This document shows, piece after piece, positions 8,828 through 17,283 of a stretch of DNA of 64,000 nt (within the stretch, counting starts at the first letter, position 1; each line of letters starts with the position of its first letter). Below the pieces are notes generated by a model. The model saw nothing but the letters and a program-made list of their open reading frames with translations. It did no database searches and was not told the DNA's origin. A program made the translations under genes and the position numbers. Origin of the DNA: Bradyrhizobium archetypum (GTDB taxonomy: Bacteria; Pseudomonadota; Alphaproteobacteria; Rhizobiales; Xanthobacteraceae); NCBI RefSeq assembly GCF_013114835.1, contig NZ_JAAVLW010000006.1, forward strand, positions 469,486-533,485, in the 5' to 3' direction.

Positions 8828-9511
8828 ATGCGTCAGGCCCACAGACCGAACGTCCCGCCCCTCGGTACCGGCGATACGGAGCTCGTGCGCCGCGCGCTGG
8901 CCCGCGACGAGACGGCGGTTCGCGCCATCATGCAGGCGAACAATCGCAGGCTCTATCGCCTCGCCCGCGGCATTCTCCGCAACGACGGCGAGGCGGAGGA
9001 CGTCGTGCAGGAGACTTACGTCCGTGCCTTCACGCACCTGGAAAGCTTTCGCGGCGATTCCAGCCTGTCGACATGGCTGTCGCGGATTACCATGAACGAG
9101 GCGCTCGGTCGGCTGCGCCGCGAGCGGCCCGCTGTCGAACTGAACGCATTGCCGCAAGGCGCGCTGGAGGCTGAGATCATCCCGTTCCCTCTCGCCGCTC
9201 CCGACGATCCGGAAAAATCCATGGCCCAGCGTGAAATTCAAGCCGTCGTCGAACACGCCATCGATGAACTGCCGGAAGCGTTCCGCCTCGTCTTCATCAC
9301 CCGCGTCATCGAGGGGATGAACGTGGAAGAGACCGCCGAAATTCTTGGGCTGAAGCAGGAAACGGTAAAGAGCCGGCTGCACCGCGCCCGCACCATGCTG
9401 CGCGACAACGTCGAGCGGAAGATCGGCCCCGTCGTGATGGAGGCGTTTCCGTTTGCCGGCAAGCGTTGCGAAAGGTTGACGGACGCTGTGCTGAAGCGGC
9501 TGGGGTATTAG
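8828..9511 (+). CDS. ECF-type RNA polymerase sigma factor
   Basis: The 227-residue protein has sigma region 2 (RRLYRLARGILRNDGEAEDVVQETYVRAF, about 45-75) and region 4 (ELPEAFRLVFITRVIEGMNVEETAEILG with a helix-turn-helix ending in VKSRLHRARTMLR). The start at 8828 (MRQAHRPN) is chosen because the upstream extension would cover the predicted promoter. A C-terminal tail FPFAGKRCERLTDAVLKRL follows region 4. No anti-sigma gene is recognised next to it; the next genes encode a DUF4142 protein and a cupredoxin. The shared promoter motif argues for positive autoregulation and control of these two genes. Confidence 0.92.
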   Translation: MRQAHRPNVPPLGTGDTELVRRALARDETAVRAIMQANNRRLYRLARGILRNDGEAEDVVQETYVRAFTHLESFRGDSSLSTWLSRITMNEALGRLRRERPAVELNALPQGALEAEIIPFPLAAPDDPEKSMAQREIQAVVEHAIDELPEAFRLVFITRVIEGMNVEETAEILGLKQETVKSRLHRARTMLRDNVERKIGPVVMEAFPFAGKRCERLTDAVLKRLGY

Positions 9512-9535
9512 GTAAAGCGTCGCATAGCATTGGCC

Positions 9536-9633
9536 TTCAGTCCTTCGGCGCGCGCAAGCGCGCTCTTCAGGATGAGGCCTGTTAGTAATCCTCATGGTGA
9601 GGAGCGCGGCGAGGCCGCGCGTCTCAAACCATG
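9536..9633. repeat. Intergenic palindromic repeat, family D (copy 2)
   Basis: Contains CTTCGGCGCGCGCAAGCGCG and CCTCATGGTGAGGAGCGCGG, each part of a hairpin (GCGCGC/GCGCGC; GCGCGGC/GCCGCGC). It resembles the copy at 8661-8726. It lies between the sigma gene and the DUF4142 gene, so it could attenuate read-through. Confidence 0.55.
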
Positions 9634-9666
9634 CAGGCCCGAATGGCGCGACGAACTCAATTTCTT

Positions 9667-9695
9667 GGGAACCTCCGCGCATTCTGACCATCCAA
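9667..9695 (+). promoter_or_regulatory. Predicted ECF-type promoter of the DUF4142-cupredoxin pair
   Basis: GGGAACCT at 9667-9674 and CATCCAA at 9689-9695 repeat the elements found before the sigma gene, with exactly the same spacing although the bases between differ. This conservation of only the two boxes is what a shared sigma factor would produce. Confidence 0.7.
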
Positions 9696-9749
9696 CGCCT
9701 GTGCATCAATAACGCGCGGCTCTCCGCCGCGCCACAGGAGTGTCAGATC

Positions 9750-10271
9750 ATGTTCATTCGATTAAGCGCAGCGGTCGCCGCATTGAGCCTCTTGAGTAGC
9801 GCCGCAGTGGCGCAAGGCACAAAGCCCACCGACCCGCAGATCGCCCATATCGCCTACACCGCAGGCGTCATCGACATCAACGCGGCCAAGCAGGCAATCT
9901 CGAAAGCCAGCAACAAGGACGTCAAGGCGTTCGCGGAAGACATGGTGCGTGATCATGAGGCCGTGAACAAGCAGGCGCTCGATCTCGTCAAGAAGCTGAA
10001 TGTGACGCCGGAGGACAACGACACCAGCAAGACGCTGTCGAGGCAGGCCACGGAGAAGCTCGCCGAGCTCGACAAATTGAAAGGCGCCGACTACGACAAG
10101 GCCTATGTCGCCAACGAAGTTGCCTACCACAAGGCGGTGAACGGCGCGCTGGAGACGCAACTGATTCCGTCAGCCAGCAATGCCGAGCTGAAGAGCCTGC
10201 TGCAGACCGGCCTGAAAATTTTTCAGGGCCACCAGCAGCACGCCGAACAGGTCGCCGCCAAGCTGAAGTAG
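9750..10271 (+). CDS. DUF4142 family exported protein
   Basis: From MFIRLSAAVAALS the product is 173 residues with a signal peptide cut near AVAQG. The mature helical part contains KDVKAFAEDMVRDHEAVNKQAL and ends FQGHQQHAEQVAAKLK, typical of DUF4142 (ferritin-like four-helix fold). Members are often part of stress regulons, but the activity is unknown. It precedes a cupredoxin gene by 9 bases, and both likely come from the ECF-type promoter at 9667. A longer in-frame upstream start is rejected because it covers that promoter. Confidence 0.88.
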   Translation: MFIRLSAAVAALSLLSSAAVAQGTKPTDPQIAHIAYTAGVIDINAAKQAISKASNKDVKAFAEDMVRDHEAVNKQALDLVKKLNVTPEDNDTSKTLSRQATEKLAELDKLKGADYDKAYVANEVAYHKAVNGALETQLIPSASNAELKSLLQTGLKIFQGHQQHAEQVAAKLK

Positions 10272-10280
10272 GAGAGCGCC

Positions 10281-10601
10281 ATGATGCCGGGACGCTGTCC
10301 GCCCCTCGTCGTCGCCCTGCTCCTTGGCGCGATGGCCGTCCCGGCGCAGGCGGCGACGATTCAGATCACGATCGACAATCTGGTGTTCGCGCCGGCCGAA
10401 GTCGCAGCCAAGGTCGGCGACACCATCGAATGGATCAACAAGGACGTCCTCGTGCACACCGCGACCGCGCGCAACGGCGACTTCGACGTGATCACGCCGC
10501 CGAAGAAGACCGTGACATCGGTCCTGACGAAGGCGGGTGCTATCGAATATTACTGCCGGTACCATCCGAACATGAAGGCAGTGCTGACGATCGCGCCGTA
10601 G
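10281..10601 (+). CDS. Periplasmic cupredoxin (plastocyanin/amicyanin type)
   Basis: A 106-residue protein with a signal peptide ending near AQAAT and a single type 1 copper domain. Copper ligands are visible: His in DVLVHTATA and the Cys-x2-His-x4-Met cluster in YYCRYHPNMKAVL (C, H, M in order). Type 1 copper proteins shuttle single electrons in the periplasm. It follows the DUF4142 gene by 9 bases, so the two probably act together, perhaps in oxidative or metal stress under the ECF factor; that role is inference. Confidence 0.88.
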   Translation: MMPGRCPPLVVALLLGAMAVPAQAATIQITIDNLVFAPAEVAAKVGDTIEWINKDVLVHTATARNGDFDVITPPKKTVTSVLTKAGAIEYYCRYHPNMKAVLTIAP

Positions 10602-10662
10602 CGCAGCGCGTCTTCGAACTTGCGCAGGCCGCGCTTACTTACTTAGCAGCCGGCGAAGCGGC

Positions 10663-12738
10663 CTAGGCCGCGCGCACCGAGCTTAGGAACCTGCCGACCT
10701 CGCGCTTCAACCGGTCGCTTTCGCCGGAGAGCGATTTCGCGGCAGTGAGCACCTGGCCGGAGGCGGAGCCGGTCTCGCTGGCGCCGCGCTGCACGTCGGT
10801 GATATTGGCGGAAACCTGCTGCGTGCCATTCGCGGCCTGCTGGACATTGCGGGAAATTTCCTGGGTCGCTGCGCCCTGCTGCTCGACGGCGGCGGCAATA
10901 GTGGCGGCAATCTCCGACATCCGCGCGATGGTATCGCCGATCTCCTTGATGGCGCCGACCGATTCCTGCGTCGCGGCCTGGATGCCCGAAATCTGCTGGC
11001 TGATCTCGCCGGTCGCCTTTGCCGTCTGCTCGGCCAGTGCCTTCACTTCGGAGGCGACCACCGCGAAGCCCCGACCGGCCTCGCCGGCGCGCGCCGCCTC
11101 GATGGTGGCGTTCAGCGCCAACAGATTGGTCTGGCCGGCAATGGTGTTGATCAGCTCCACCACATCGCCGATGCGGGTGGCAGCCTTGGCGAGCTCGCCG
11201 ACGCGGCCATTGGTCTTCTGCGCCTGCTCCACCGCCTCACCGGCGATGCGCGCCGAGCCCTGGACCTGACGGCTGATCTCGTTGATCGACGACGCCATCT
11301 CTTCGGTGGCGGACGCGACCGATTGCACATTGGTGGAGGCTTCCTCGGACGCCGCCGCAACCATGGTGGCCAGCTCCTCGGAACGCTCCGCGGTCGCCGT
11401 CAGCGTGCCGGCGGAGGCTTCCAGTTCGCTCGACGCCGATGCAACGATCTCGACGATCTCGCCGATCATTGCCTCGAACTCGCTGGTGATCCTGTCGACG
11501 CGCTGGCCGCGCTGGATTTTTGCATCGGCTTCCACCGCGGCGGCCTCATCGGCGGCCTTCTTGGCGATCAGCGCCTCCTTGAACACCTGCAGCGAACCTG
11601 CCATGGCGCCGATCTCGTCGGCCCGGTCGATGGTTGGAATCGTGACGTCGTGCCGGCCGACGGCGAGATCGCCGACCGCGCCGGTCAAGGTCGCCAGCGG
11701 CGTGATGATGCGCCGGCGCAGCATCACAGTGACGCCGGCAAGTACGCCGAGCAGCGCCACCACAGCAAGGCCCGCTAGCATCAGCATCGTGAGGGCCGCA
11801 TCGCGCGCGGCACCGGCGCGCTCGGCGGCTTCCGTGAGCGCCGCATCGCGCACAGCGAAGAAGGCCTGCACCGCCGGCACGATCGCGCCGGCGAGTTGCT
11901 CCGAGTTGATTCCGTAGTTGCCGTCGGCGCGACCGGCCGCCATCGCCTTTTCAAGCCAAGGCGCGGCTTTGCCGAAGTAGCCCTCGATGGCATCGTTCAT
12001 CGCCTTGGCAAGGCGCTGCGGGCTGCCGATCTGATCGACGCCGGCCTCGATCCGCTCGCGGTCGAGATCGACCCGGCCCTGGGCGCGGTCGGTGATGGAA
12101 ATTTCAGCCGCCGTCAGCGGCCGGCGCGTGCTGATCGCAAGCGACACGGTGGCGGCGCGGCCGCCGGCCGAGATCCGCAGATCCTGGGCAGTGCGGGCGA
12201 TATTCAACAGCGCCGTCAGCGAGGCATCCGCCAGCGCTACTTGCTTTTCCAGCCGGTTCAACAGCGGTTCGAGGATGCCGACCACCGCGGCAATGCCCGG
12301 CAGAAAACCCTTGATATCCGCCGGATCGCGCGCACTCATGGGCAAGGCCAGCGCGCGGTCGCTGGCCGCGCGAACATCGGCCAGCTTGGCCGCCGCCTGG
12401 TTCAGGCCCTGGACGATCGCCGCCTCATCGTTGAGCGCGCCGACCACCGTCCGCGCCCTCGCGAACGCCGCATCGCCCGCCTGCACCGCTTTCGCGGCGG
12501 TCTCGATCTGCACCGGCGTCGCGGCCGTTTCTTGAAACAGCGGGCCGACATACGGCGCGCGGTAGCCGGCGACCTGCTGGCCGACCGCCAGCACCGCGCC
12601 ATAGGCCTCCACGGTCTTGATCGCCTCACTCTTGCTGGCAAAGGTGCGATATTGCGGGACCAAAACTCCGGCGCCGAGAACGACCGCGAGGATCGTCACC
12701 GAAAGCATCGACAACGCAAAAAGCCGTCCGATCCGCAT
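10663..12738 (-). CDS. Methyl-accepting chemotaxis protein
   Basis: A 691-residue receptor. A transmembrane helix lies at about 6-28, a large periplasmic helical sensor follows to about 310, then a second helix (AALTMLMLAGLAVVALLGVLAG region), a HAMP domain (RRRIITPLATLTGAVGDLAVG) and the cytoplasmic signalling hairpin with the highly conserved tip INTIAGQTNLLALNATIEAA and RGFAVVASEVKALAEQT. No C-terminal CheR pentapeptide is visible (ends LSSVRAA). No che genes are adjacent. Ligand unknown. Confidence 0.93.
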   Translation of the reverse strand: MRIGRLFALSMLSVTILAVVLGAGVLVPQYRTFASKSEAIKTVEAYGAVLAVGQQVAGYRAPYVGPLFQETAATPVQIETAAKAVQAGDAAFARARTVVGALNDEAAIVQGLNQAAAKLADVRAASDRALALPMSARDPADIKGFLPGIAAVVGILEPLLNRLEKQVALADASLTALLNIARTAQDLRISAGGRAATVSLAISTRRPLTAAEISITDRAQGRVDLDRERIEAGVDQIGSPQRLAKAMNDAIEGYFGKAAPWLEKAMAAGRADGNYGINSEQLAGAIVPAVQAFFAVRDAALTEAAERAGAARDAALTMLMLAGLAVVALLGVLAGVTVMLRRRIITPLATLTGAVGDLAVGRHDVTIPTIDRADEIGAMAGSLQVFKEALIAKKAADEAAAVEADAKIQRGQRVDRITSEFEAMIGEIVEIVASASSELEASAGTLTATAERSEELATMVAAASEEASTNVQSVASATEEMASSINEISRQVQGSARIAGEAVEQAQKTNGRVGELAKAATRIGDVVELINTIAGQTNLLALNATIEAARAGEAGRGFAVVASEVKALAEQTAKATGEISQQISGIQAATQESVGAIKEIGDTIARMSEIAATIAAAVEQQGAATQEISRNVQQAANGTQQVSANITDVQRGASETGSASGQVLTAAKSLSGESDRLKREVGRFLSSVRAA

Positions 12739-12818
12739 GTTCTGTTTCCGCTCTGCCTGGGAGAGCGGGCAGCGTAGGCGGAACGAACTAAGGCCGTCTT
12801 AAATCGAGGCCGGTAGAA

Positions 12819-13388
12819 CTACGGGCTTCTTGAACGCAAGATCATCGTCAGCCGCACTGCCACCGCCGCCTGCCACACCGGATAGAGCAACGAGAACTTG
12901 TCGAGTCCGATGGCGTCATCGAGCGCCAGCAGCGTGCCGGCCAGCGCGCCCGTGATCAGCATCGGCCACCACGCCGCGGCCTGCCGCGGCCCCGCCGGCA
13001 ACAGCGCGGTCCCAAGCGCCATCAAGGCCGTGCCGACCAGACCACCGGTCAGGCCGGCGAGCAGATAGCGCATCACCCGCGGCGCGTCACCCGTATTGCC
13101 CTCGACGAGGACTGCGGCATCCACCGCGCAGACGAAGGCGGCCATCGTGACGAGGGCGGCGACCAGCGCAGCCCACCAGGGATTGCGGCCGAAGCGGCGC
13201 ACGAGGACGAAGACGAGCATGGCGAACGGCACCGCGACTAACGCGACGCGAAACTGGTCGCCGGGGCCGGCGATCCTGTCGATCAGCAACGGCGACAGCG
13301 GCGTGAGGATGCCGGTTACGATGCCGCCGGCGGCGATCATCAGTAAGTTGTTGCGGGAAGTCTCAGTGGAAGTGATCGTCTCGGTCAA
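12819..13388 (-). CDS. Multi-pass membrane protein of unknown function
   Basis: The 189-residue product has a polar N-terminus (MTETITSTETSRNN) and about five or six hydrophobic helices, for example LLMIAAGGIVTGILTPLSPL, VALVAVPFAMLVFVLV, WAALVAALVTMAAFVCAVDA and LAGLTGGLVGTALMALGTALL. No family is recognised. It lies between the chemoreceptor gene and tRNA-Gly on the same strand as both. Its membrane nature is clear; a function cannot be given. Confidence 0.7.
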   Translation of the reverse strand: MTETITSTETSRNNLLMIAAGGIVTGILTPLSPLLIDRIAGPGDQFRVALVAVPFAMLVFVLVRRFGRNPWWAALVAALVTMAAFVCAVDAAVLVEGNTGDAPRVMRYLLAGLTGGLVGTALMALGTALLPAGPRQAAAWWPMLITGALAGTLLALDDAIGLDKFSLLYPVWQAAVAVRLTMILRSRSP

Positions 13389-13409
13389 CGCTCACCTCGC
13401 CTGAAGGAT

Positions 13410-13483
13410 TGGAGCGGGCGAAGGGAATCGAACCCTCGTATGCAGCTTGGGAAGCTGCCGTTCTACCATTGAACTACGCCCGC
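13410..13483 (-). tRNA. tRNA-Gly (anticodon CCC)
   Basis: The minus strand starts GCGGGCG and ends CGCCCGC-T-CCA, giving a perfect 7-bp acceptor stem and an encoded CCA. The T arm GAGGGTTCGATTCCCTTC and the anticodon arm GCAGC-TTCCCAA-GCTGC are present, so the anticodon is CCC, reading GGG. Length is 74 bases including CCA. Confidence 0.95.
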
Positions 13484-13687
13484 GGCGTCCCATGATTAGC
13501 CGACCTTGCGCGATCCGCCAAGCTGTTCCATTCGCCGTCCCGTCTCACTGTTCACTTTCCCAAAATTCCAGATGAGACGCGTCGGACCGCCTGTTTCGAT
13601 CGACGGCGCTGGCCAGATGCCCGGCAAGACACTGTTGACGTACTGCTGCCGGTTGCGCCACCCCGCGCGCATCCTTAAGTAGGCGGA

Positions 13688-14527
13688 ATGATCGCGACCA
13701 CGCTTCTTGAACGCAAATCGATCTCCGTCTTCGACTTCCGCTGCAGCGCAGGTCCGGGCGACAAGCCGTTCGCGGAGCAGCATGGCGGGCATTCAATTTC
13801 CTATGTGCGCAAGGGCAGTTTCGGCCTGCACGCCCGCGGCAAGTTCAGCGAACTGGTGGTGGGATCGGTGCTGATTGGCCATCCCGGCGACGAATATACC
13901 TGCACCCACGAGCATGTCTGTGGCGACGAATGCCTGTCGTTCTTCCTCGCCCCCGAACTGGTGGATACGGTCGGCGACAGCAAAACGCCCTGGCAGATCG
14001 GCTCCGTGCCGCCGCTGCCGGAACTGGTAGTGCTGGGCGAGCTGGCGCAGGCGGCAGCAGATGGCAACAGCGACATCGGCCTCGACGAGATCGGCCAGGT
14101 GCTGGCGAGCCGCTTTGTCGAGGTGGTTTCCGGCAAGCCGCGCAAGTCCGGCCCTGATGCGGCGCGCGATCGCCGCCGGGCGGTGGAAACCGCGCTGTGG
14201 ATCGACGCCAATTCGCATCATCAGATCAATCTGGAGGACGCCGCCGCGCAGGCCGGCATCAGCCCGTTCCATTTCCTGCGGCTGTTCTCGCAGGCGCTTG
14301 GCGTCACCCCGCATCAATATCTGGTACGCTCGCGGCTGCGCCATGCCGCGCGGCGCCTCGTCAACGACGATAGCCCGATCACCGACATCGCCTATGACGT
14401 CGGCTTCGCCGATCTTTCCAATTTCGTGCGCACCTTCCATCGCGCCGCCGGCGCCTCGCCACTGAAATTCCGCCAGGCCTCGCGGGGGATGCGCAATATT
14501 TTCCAAGAACGGCTCGCCCTCCACTGA
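13688..14527 (+). CDS. AraC family transcriptional regulator
   Basis: A 279-residue regulator with an N-terminal cupin-like region (HSISYVRKGSFGLHARGKF, GHPGDEYTCTHEHVCGDEC) and a C-terminal AraC DNA-binding domain of two helix-turn-helix units (INLEDAAAQAGISPFHFLRLF and ITDIAYDVGFADLSNFVRTFH) starting near residue 185. The next gene, a VOC protein, starts 54 bases downstream on the same strand and could be a target or co-transcribed. The cysteine and histidine cluster in the sensor part could bind metal or thiols; that is inference. Confidence 0.92.
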   Translation: MIATTLLERKSISVFDFRCSAGPGDKPFAEQHGGHSISYVRKGSFGLHARGKFSELVVGSVLIGHPGDEYTCTHEHVCGDECLSFFLAPELVDTVGDSKTPWQIGSVPPLPELVVLGELAQAAADGNSDIGLDEIGQVLASRFVEVVSGKPRKSGPDAARDRRRAVETALWIDANSHHQINLEDAAAQAGISPFHFLRLFSQALGVTPHQYLVRSRLRHAARRLVNDDSPITDIAYDVGFADLSNFVRTFHRAAGASPLKFRQASRGMRNIFQERLALH

Positions 14528-14581
14528 GTAGGCTTTCTCCAGGCCGCGCAAATTCGCGGCACCTTTGACTGGAGAATACCC

Positions 14582-14941
14582 ATGTACGACCATATCGGAT
14601 TACGCGTCAGCGACCTCGACGCCAGTGTGCGCTTCTATACGGCAGCGCTCGCGCCGCTCGGTTTCGTGCTGTGCTCGCGTGACGATTCCGGTGCGGGCTT
14701 CGGCCCGAAGGGCGCGCCCGCGCTCTGGCTGCATTTGCACAAGGGCAAGGCCGGCACCGGCGCGCATGTCGCATTTCGCGCCAGGGATCACGCGGCGATC
14801 AAACAATTCCATGCCGAAGGCCTGAAGGCCGGCGGCCGCGACAATGGCGGTGCCGGACCGCGCGCGGATTACAGTCCGACCTATTACGCCGCGTTTCTGA
14901 TCGATCCCGACGGCAACAATGTCGAGGCGGTTTGCGCGTGA
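14582..14941 (+). CDS. VOC (glyoxalase/bleomycin resistance/dioxygenase) family protein
   Basis: A 119-residue single VOC module beginning MYDHIGLRVSDLDASVRFY, with the metal-site positions His (DHIGLRV), a middle His (GAHVAFRA) and a terminal Glu in DPDGNNVEAVCA. Members are dimeric metalloenzymes or binding proteins. It follows the AraC gene and has a ribosome site TGGAG 9 bases upstream. Substrate is not indicated. Confidence 0.88.
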   Translation: MYDHIGLRVSDLDASVRFYTAALAPLGFVLCSRDDSGAGFGPKGAPALWLHLHKGKAGTGAHVAFRARDHAAIKQFHAEGLKAGGRDNGGAGPRADYSPTYYAAFLIDPDGNNVEAVCA

Positions 14942-14949
14942 TCTCTCCG

Positions 14950-15068
14950 CGTCATTGCGAGCCAACGGGTCGCGCGAATGCGCGCCCGATGACAGGCTCT
15001 GCGAAGCAATCCCTAGCGCCGCACAGGAAGAGATGGATTGATTCGTTGCTTTGCTCCTCGCAATGACG
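14950..15068. repeat. Intergenic palindromic repeat, family B (copy 1)
   Basis: Starts CGTCATTGCGAGCC and ends CTCCTCGCAATGACG, with internal GCGAAGCAATCCC and GATGGATTGATTCGTTGC parts also inverted. Other copies are at 15517-15630 and 56198-56283, with a half unit near 53900. It separates the VOC and SRPBCC genes. Confidence 0.75.
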
Positions 15069-15095
15069 AACCCAACATCATCAAGGATTACGCCT

Positions 15096-15497
15096 ATGAC
15101 TTCCATCCACAAGCAAATCATCATCGACGCCAAGCCTGACGACGTCTGGGACGCGCTGCGCGATTTCGGCGCGCTGCATACCCGGCTGGTGCCGGGCTTC
15201 GTGACCGACACCAAGCTCGACGGCGACGCGCGCATCGTCACGTTTTCGAACGGCACCGTCGCGCGCGAAATCCTGGTCGATTGCGACGAGACGCGGCGGC
15301 GGCTGGTCTATGCCATTGTCAGCGAGCGCATCAGGCAACACAGCGCTTCCGCGCAGGTATTTGCCGAGGCCGACGGACGCACCCGCTTCGTCTGGATTGC
15401 CGACGTGCTGCCGAACGAGATCGCACCCTACATGGACGCGCAGATGGATCTGGGCCTCGCCGCGATGCAGAAGGCGCTGGGCCGAAGCGCGGCCTGA
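15096..15497 (+). CDS. SRPBCC (START/PYR-like) family protein
   Basis: From MTSIHKQIIIDAKPDDVWDA the product is 133 residues, matching small polyketide-cyclase/SRPBCC lipid- or ligand-binding proteins; typical strands are GDARIVTFSNG and GRTRFVWIADVLP. The start at 15096 is chosen over one 15 codons upstream because that would lie in the family B repeat. Function unknown; placed between two family B repeats. Confidence 0.8.
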   Translation: MTSIHKQIIIDAKPDDVWDALRDFGALHTRLVPGFVTDTKLDGDARIVTFSNGTVAREILVDCDETRRRLVYAIVSERIRQHSASAQVFAEADGRTRFVWIADVLPNEIAPYMDAQMDLGLAAMQKALGRSAA

Positions 15498-15516
15498 CGG
15501 CATCAAAGGCCGCAGC

Positions 15517-15630
15517 CGTCATTGCGAGCGAAGCGAAGCAATCCATTCTTTCCGCATACGAGGATAGATGGATTGCTTCGTCGCGGAGCCTGTCATCGGG
15601 CACGCATTCGCGCGGCTCCTCGCAATGACG
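15517..15630. repeat. Intergenic palindromic repeat, family B (copy 2)
   Basis: CGTCATTGCGAGCGAAGCGA at the left and GGCTCCTCGCAATGACG at the right; inside, AAGCAATCCATTC pairs with GATGGATTGCTT. It lies between the SRPBCC gene and the convergent MATE gene and may act as a two-way transcription end. Confidence 0.78.
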
Positions 15631-15634
15631 ATCA

Positions 15635-17077
15635 TTACAGCAACGCCGCTCTCACTTCCGCCACGGGCTGCGACTTCGGCCCCCAGCGCGTCAGCACCAC
15701 GCTGGCGCACGACAGCACACCGAGCAGCACCATCGAGGCGGCCGCCAGCGTGAAGAAGTTCTGTGCCGTGGCGGCGTGCGTCAACAGCCACCAGCCGCCG
15801 GCGCAGATGAAGGCCAGCCGCACGGTCTGCGCCAGCACGGGGCCGATCACCTTGGCCGCGCCCTGCGAGGAAAAATACATCGTCGTGGCGAGCCCGATGA
15901 ACGCGTACATCGGAGCGGCCGTCGACAGATACTGCCGGCTGGCGGCCCGCACGGCCGCATCGTCGGTGAACAGGTTGACCCAGATGTCGGGGAAAACGGC
16001 GATCACGCTTGCGAACGCGCCGACCGAGACGAACGCCACAAGCCCCGCGGTCCACGCGATCTTGCGGGCGCGCGCGATGCGTTGCGCGCCGACCGCCATG
16101 CCGACCATCGGCACCGAGGCGATGCCGACCGCGAATGCGATCGACGTCAGCATGAATTCGAGCCGCGCGCCGATGCCGTAGCCGGCAAGGATTTCGGTAC
16201 CGAAGCTTGCGAGCATATGGGTGAAGATGCTGATCGTCAGTACCGACTGCAGCGGCGAGAAACAGGCAATCGCTCCGACCTTCAGGATGTCGATGAATAT
16301 CGGCAAACGGATGCGAAGCCCCCGGATCTTCGGGACGACGCGCGCGCGGCCCGAGAACAGATACCATGTCATCACGGAGATGCTGATCAGGTAGGCGATC
16401 AGCGAGCCCGCCGCGACGCCGCGCATGCCAAATTGCGGGATCGGGCCGAGGCCCAAGCCCAGCGTGCCGCCGAGAATGATCTGGCAGACCGCCGACGAGA
16501 GCATCAATAGCGACGGCAGCTTCATGTTGCCGGTGCCGCGCAAGATGCCCGACATCGTGTTCATCAGCCACGGCACGACGGCGCCGCCGAAGAAGATCTG
16601 CGTATAGGCGACCGCCTGCGCCAGCACATTGCCGCGGCCACCGAGTAATTCCAGCAGTTTGGGGCCGAAGATCAGCATGCCCAGCATGAACGCCAGCCCG
16701 AAGCAGAGCCCGATCAGGAGCGCATGCGCGGCCAGGGTCGAGGCGCGATCGCGGTCGCCGGCGCCGAGCGCGCGTGCAATCGCCGAGGCCACGCCGCCGC
16801 CCATGGCTCCGCCCGACATCGTCATGGTCAGGATCACGATCGGAAACACCAGCGCCATCGCAGCCAGCGATTCCACGCCGAGCCTGCCGATATAGGAGGT
16901 CTCCGCGATCACAACGCAGGTACCCGCAGTGAGTGCGATGACGTTGGGCCAGGCGAGCCACAGCAGCGTGCGCAGGATCGGGCCGTCGAGCAGCGCGTTC
17001 CGCGCAGGCGCTTGCGGCGCCGGAAACGGGCGCTCCTTCTCGTCGACGGGAATTTCGGCAACGCCGAGGCCGGACAT
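15635..17077 (-). CDS. MATE family multidrug/cation exporter
   Basis: A 480-residue membrane protein with about twelve helices in two related halves. Typical MATE features are LAWPNVIALTAGTCVVIAETSYIGRLG at the first helix and GGAMGGGVASAIARALGAGDRDRA in the loop after helix 2, with an equivalent GAQRIARARK in the second half. MATE proteins exchange Na+ or H+ for cationic drugs or metabolites. Transcribed alone toward the SRPBCC gene. Substrate unknown. Confidence 0.92.
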   Translation of the reverse strand: MSGLGVAEIPVDEKERPFPAPQAPARNALLDGPILRTLLWLAWPNVIALTAGTCVVIAETSYIGRLGVESLAAMALVFPIVILTMTMSGGAMGGGVASAIARALGAGDRDRASTLAAHALLIGLCFGLAFMLGMLIFGPKLLELLGGRGNVLAQAVAYTQIFFGGAVVPWLMNTMSGILRGTGNMKLPSLLMLSSAVCQIILGGTLGLGLGPIPQFGMRGVAAGSLIAYLISISVMTWYLFSGRARVVPKIRGLRIRLPIFIDILKVGAIACFSPLQSVLTISIFTHMLASFGTEILAGYGIGARLEFMLTSIAFAVGIASVPMVGMAVGAQRIARARKIAWTAGLVAFVSVGAFASVIAVFPDIWVNLFTDDAAVRAASRQYLSTAAPMYAFIGLATTMYFSSQGAAKVIGPVLAQTVRLAFICAGGWWLLTHAATAQNFFTLAAASMVLLGVLSCASVVLTRWGPKSQPVAEVRAALL

Positions 17078-17283
17078 TTCTACTCCCTGCGTGCGGACTT
17101 AAGTCGCCACGGCGCGCCGCTTCCTAGCACGGCAAGGGCTGATTCCGCGTGCACCGGGCGCAATGGGGGCCTGCGGGATTGTGTGGCAGGCCTGCGGCCA
17201 GGCTTCTCACAGGGAATTCATGCCGGAACACGAACGTTCGGGCCGGCACGGCATTGTAGGGGCGATATCCGGAGAACCCTGCC

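Noticed and set aside
13496..13796. Small frames between tRNA-Gly and the AraC gene
   Set aside because: Two overlapping frames on the minus strand run into the AraC gene and show no conserved composition.
15519..16961. 480-codon frame on the same strand as the MATE gene but shifted
   Set aside because: Overlaps nearly all of the MATE frame, which has clear helices and family motifs; this frame is Arg/Gly-rich without structure.
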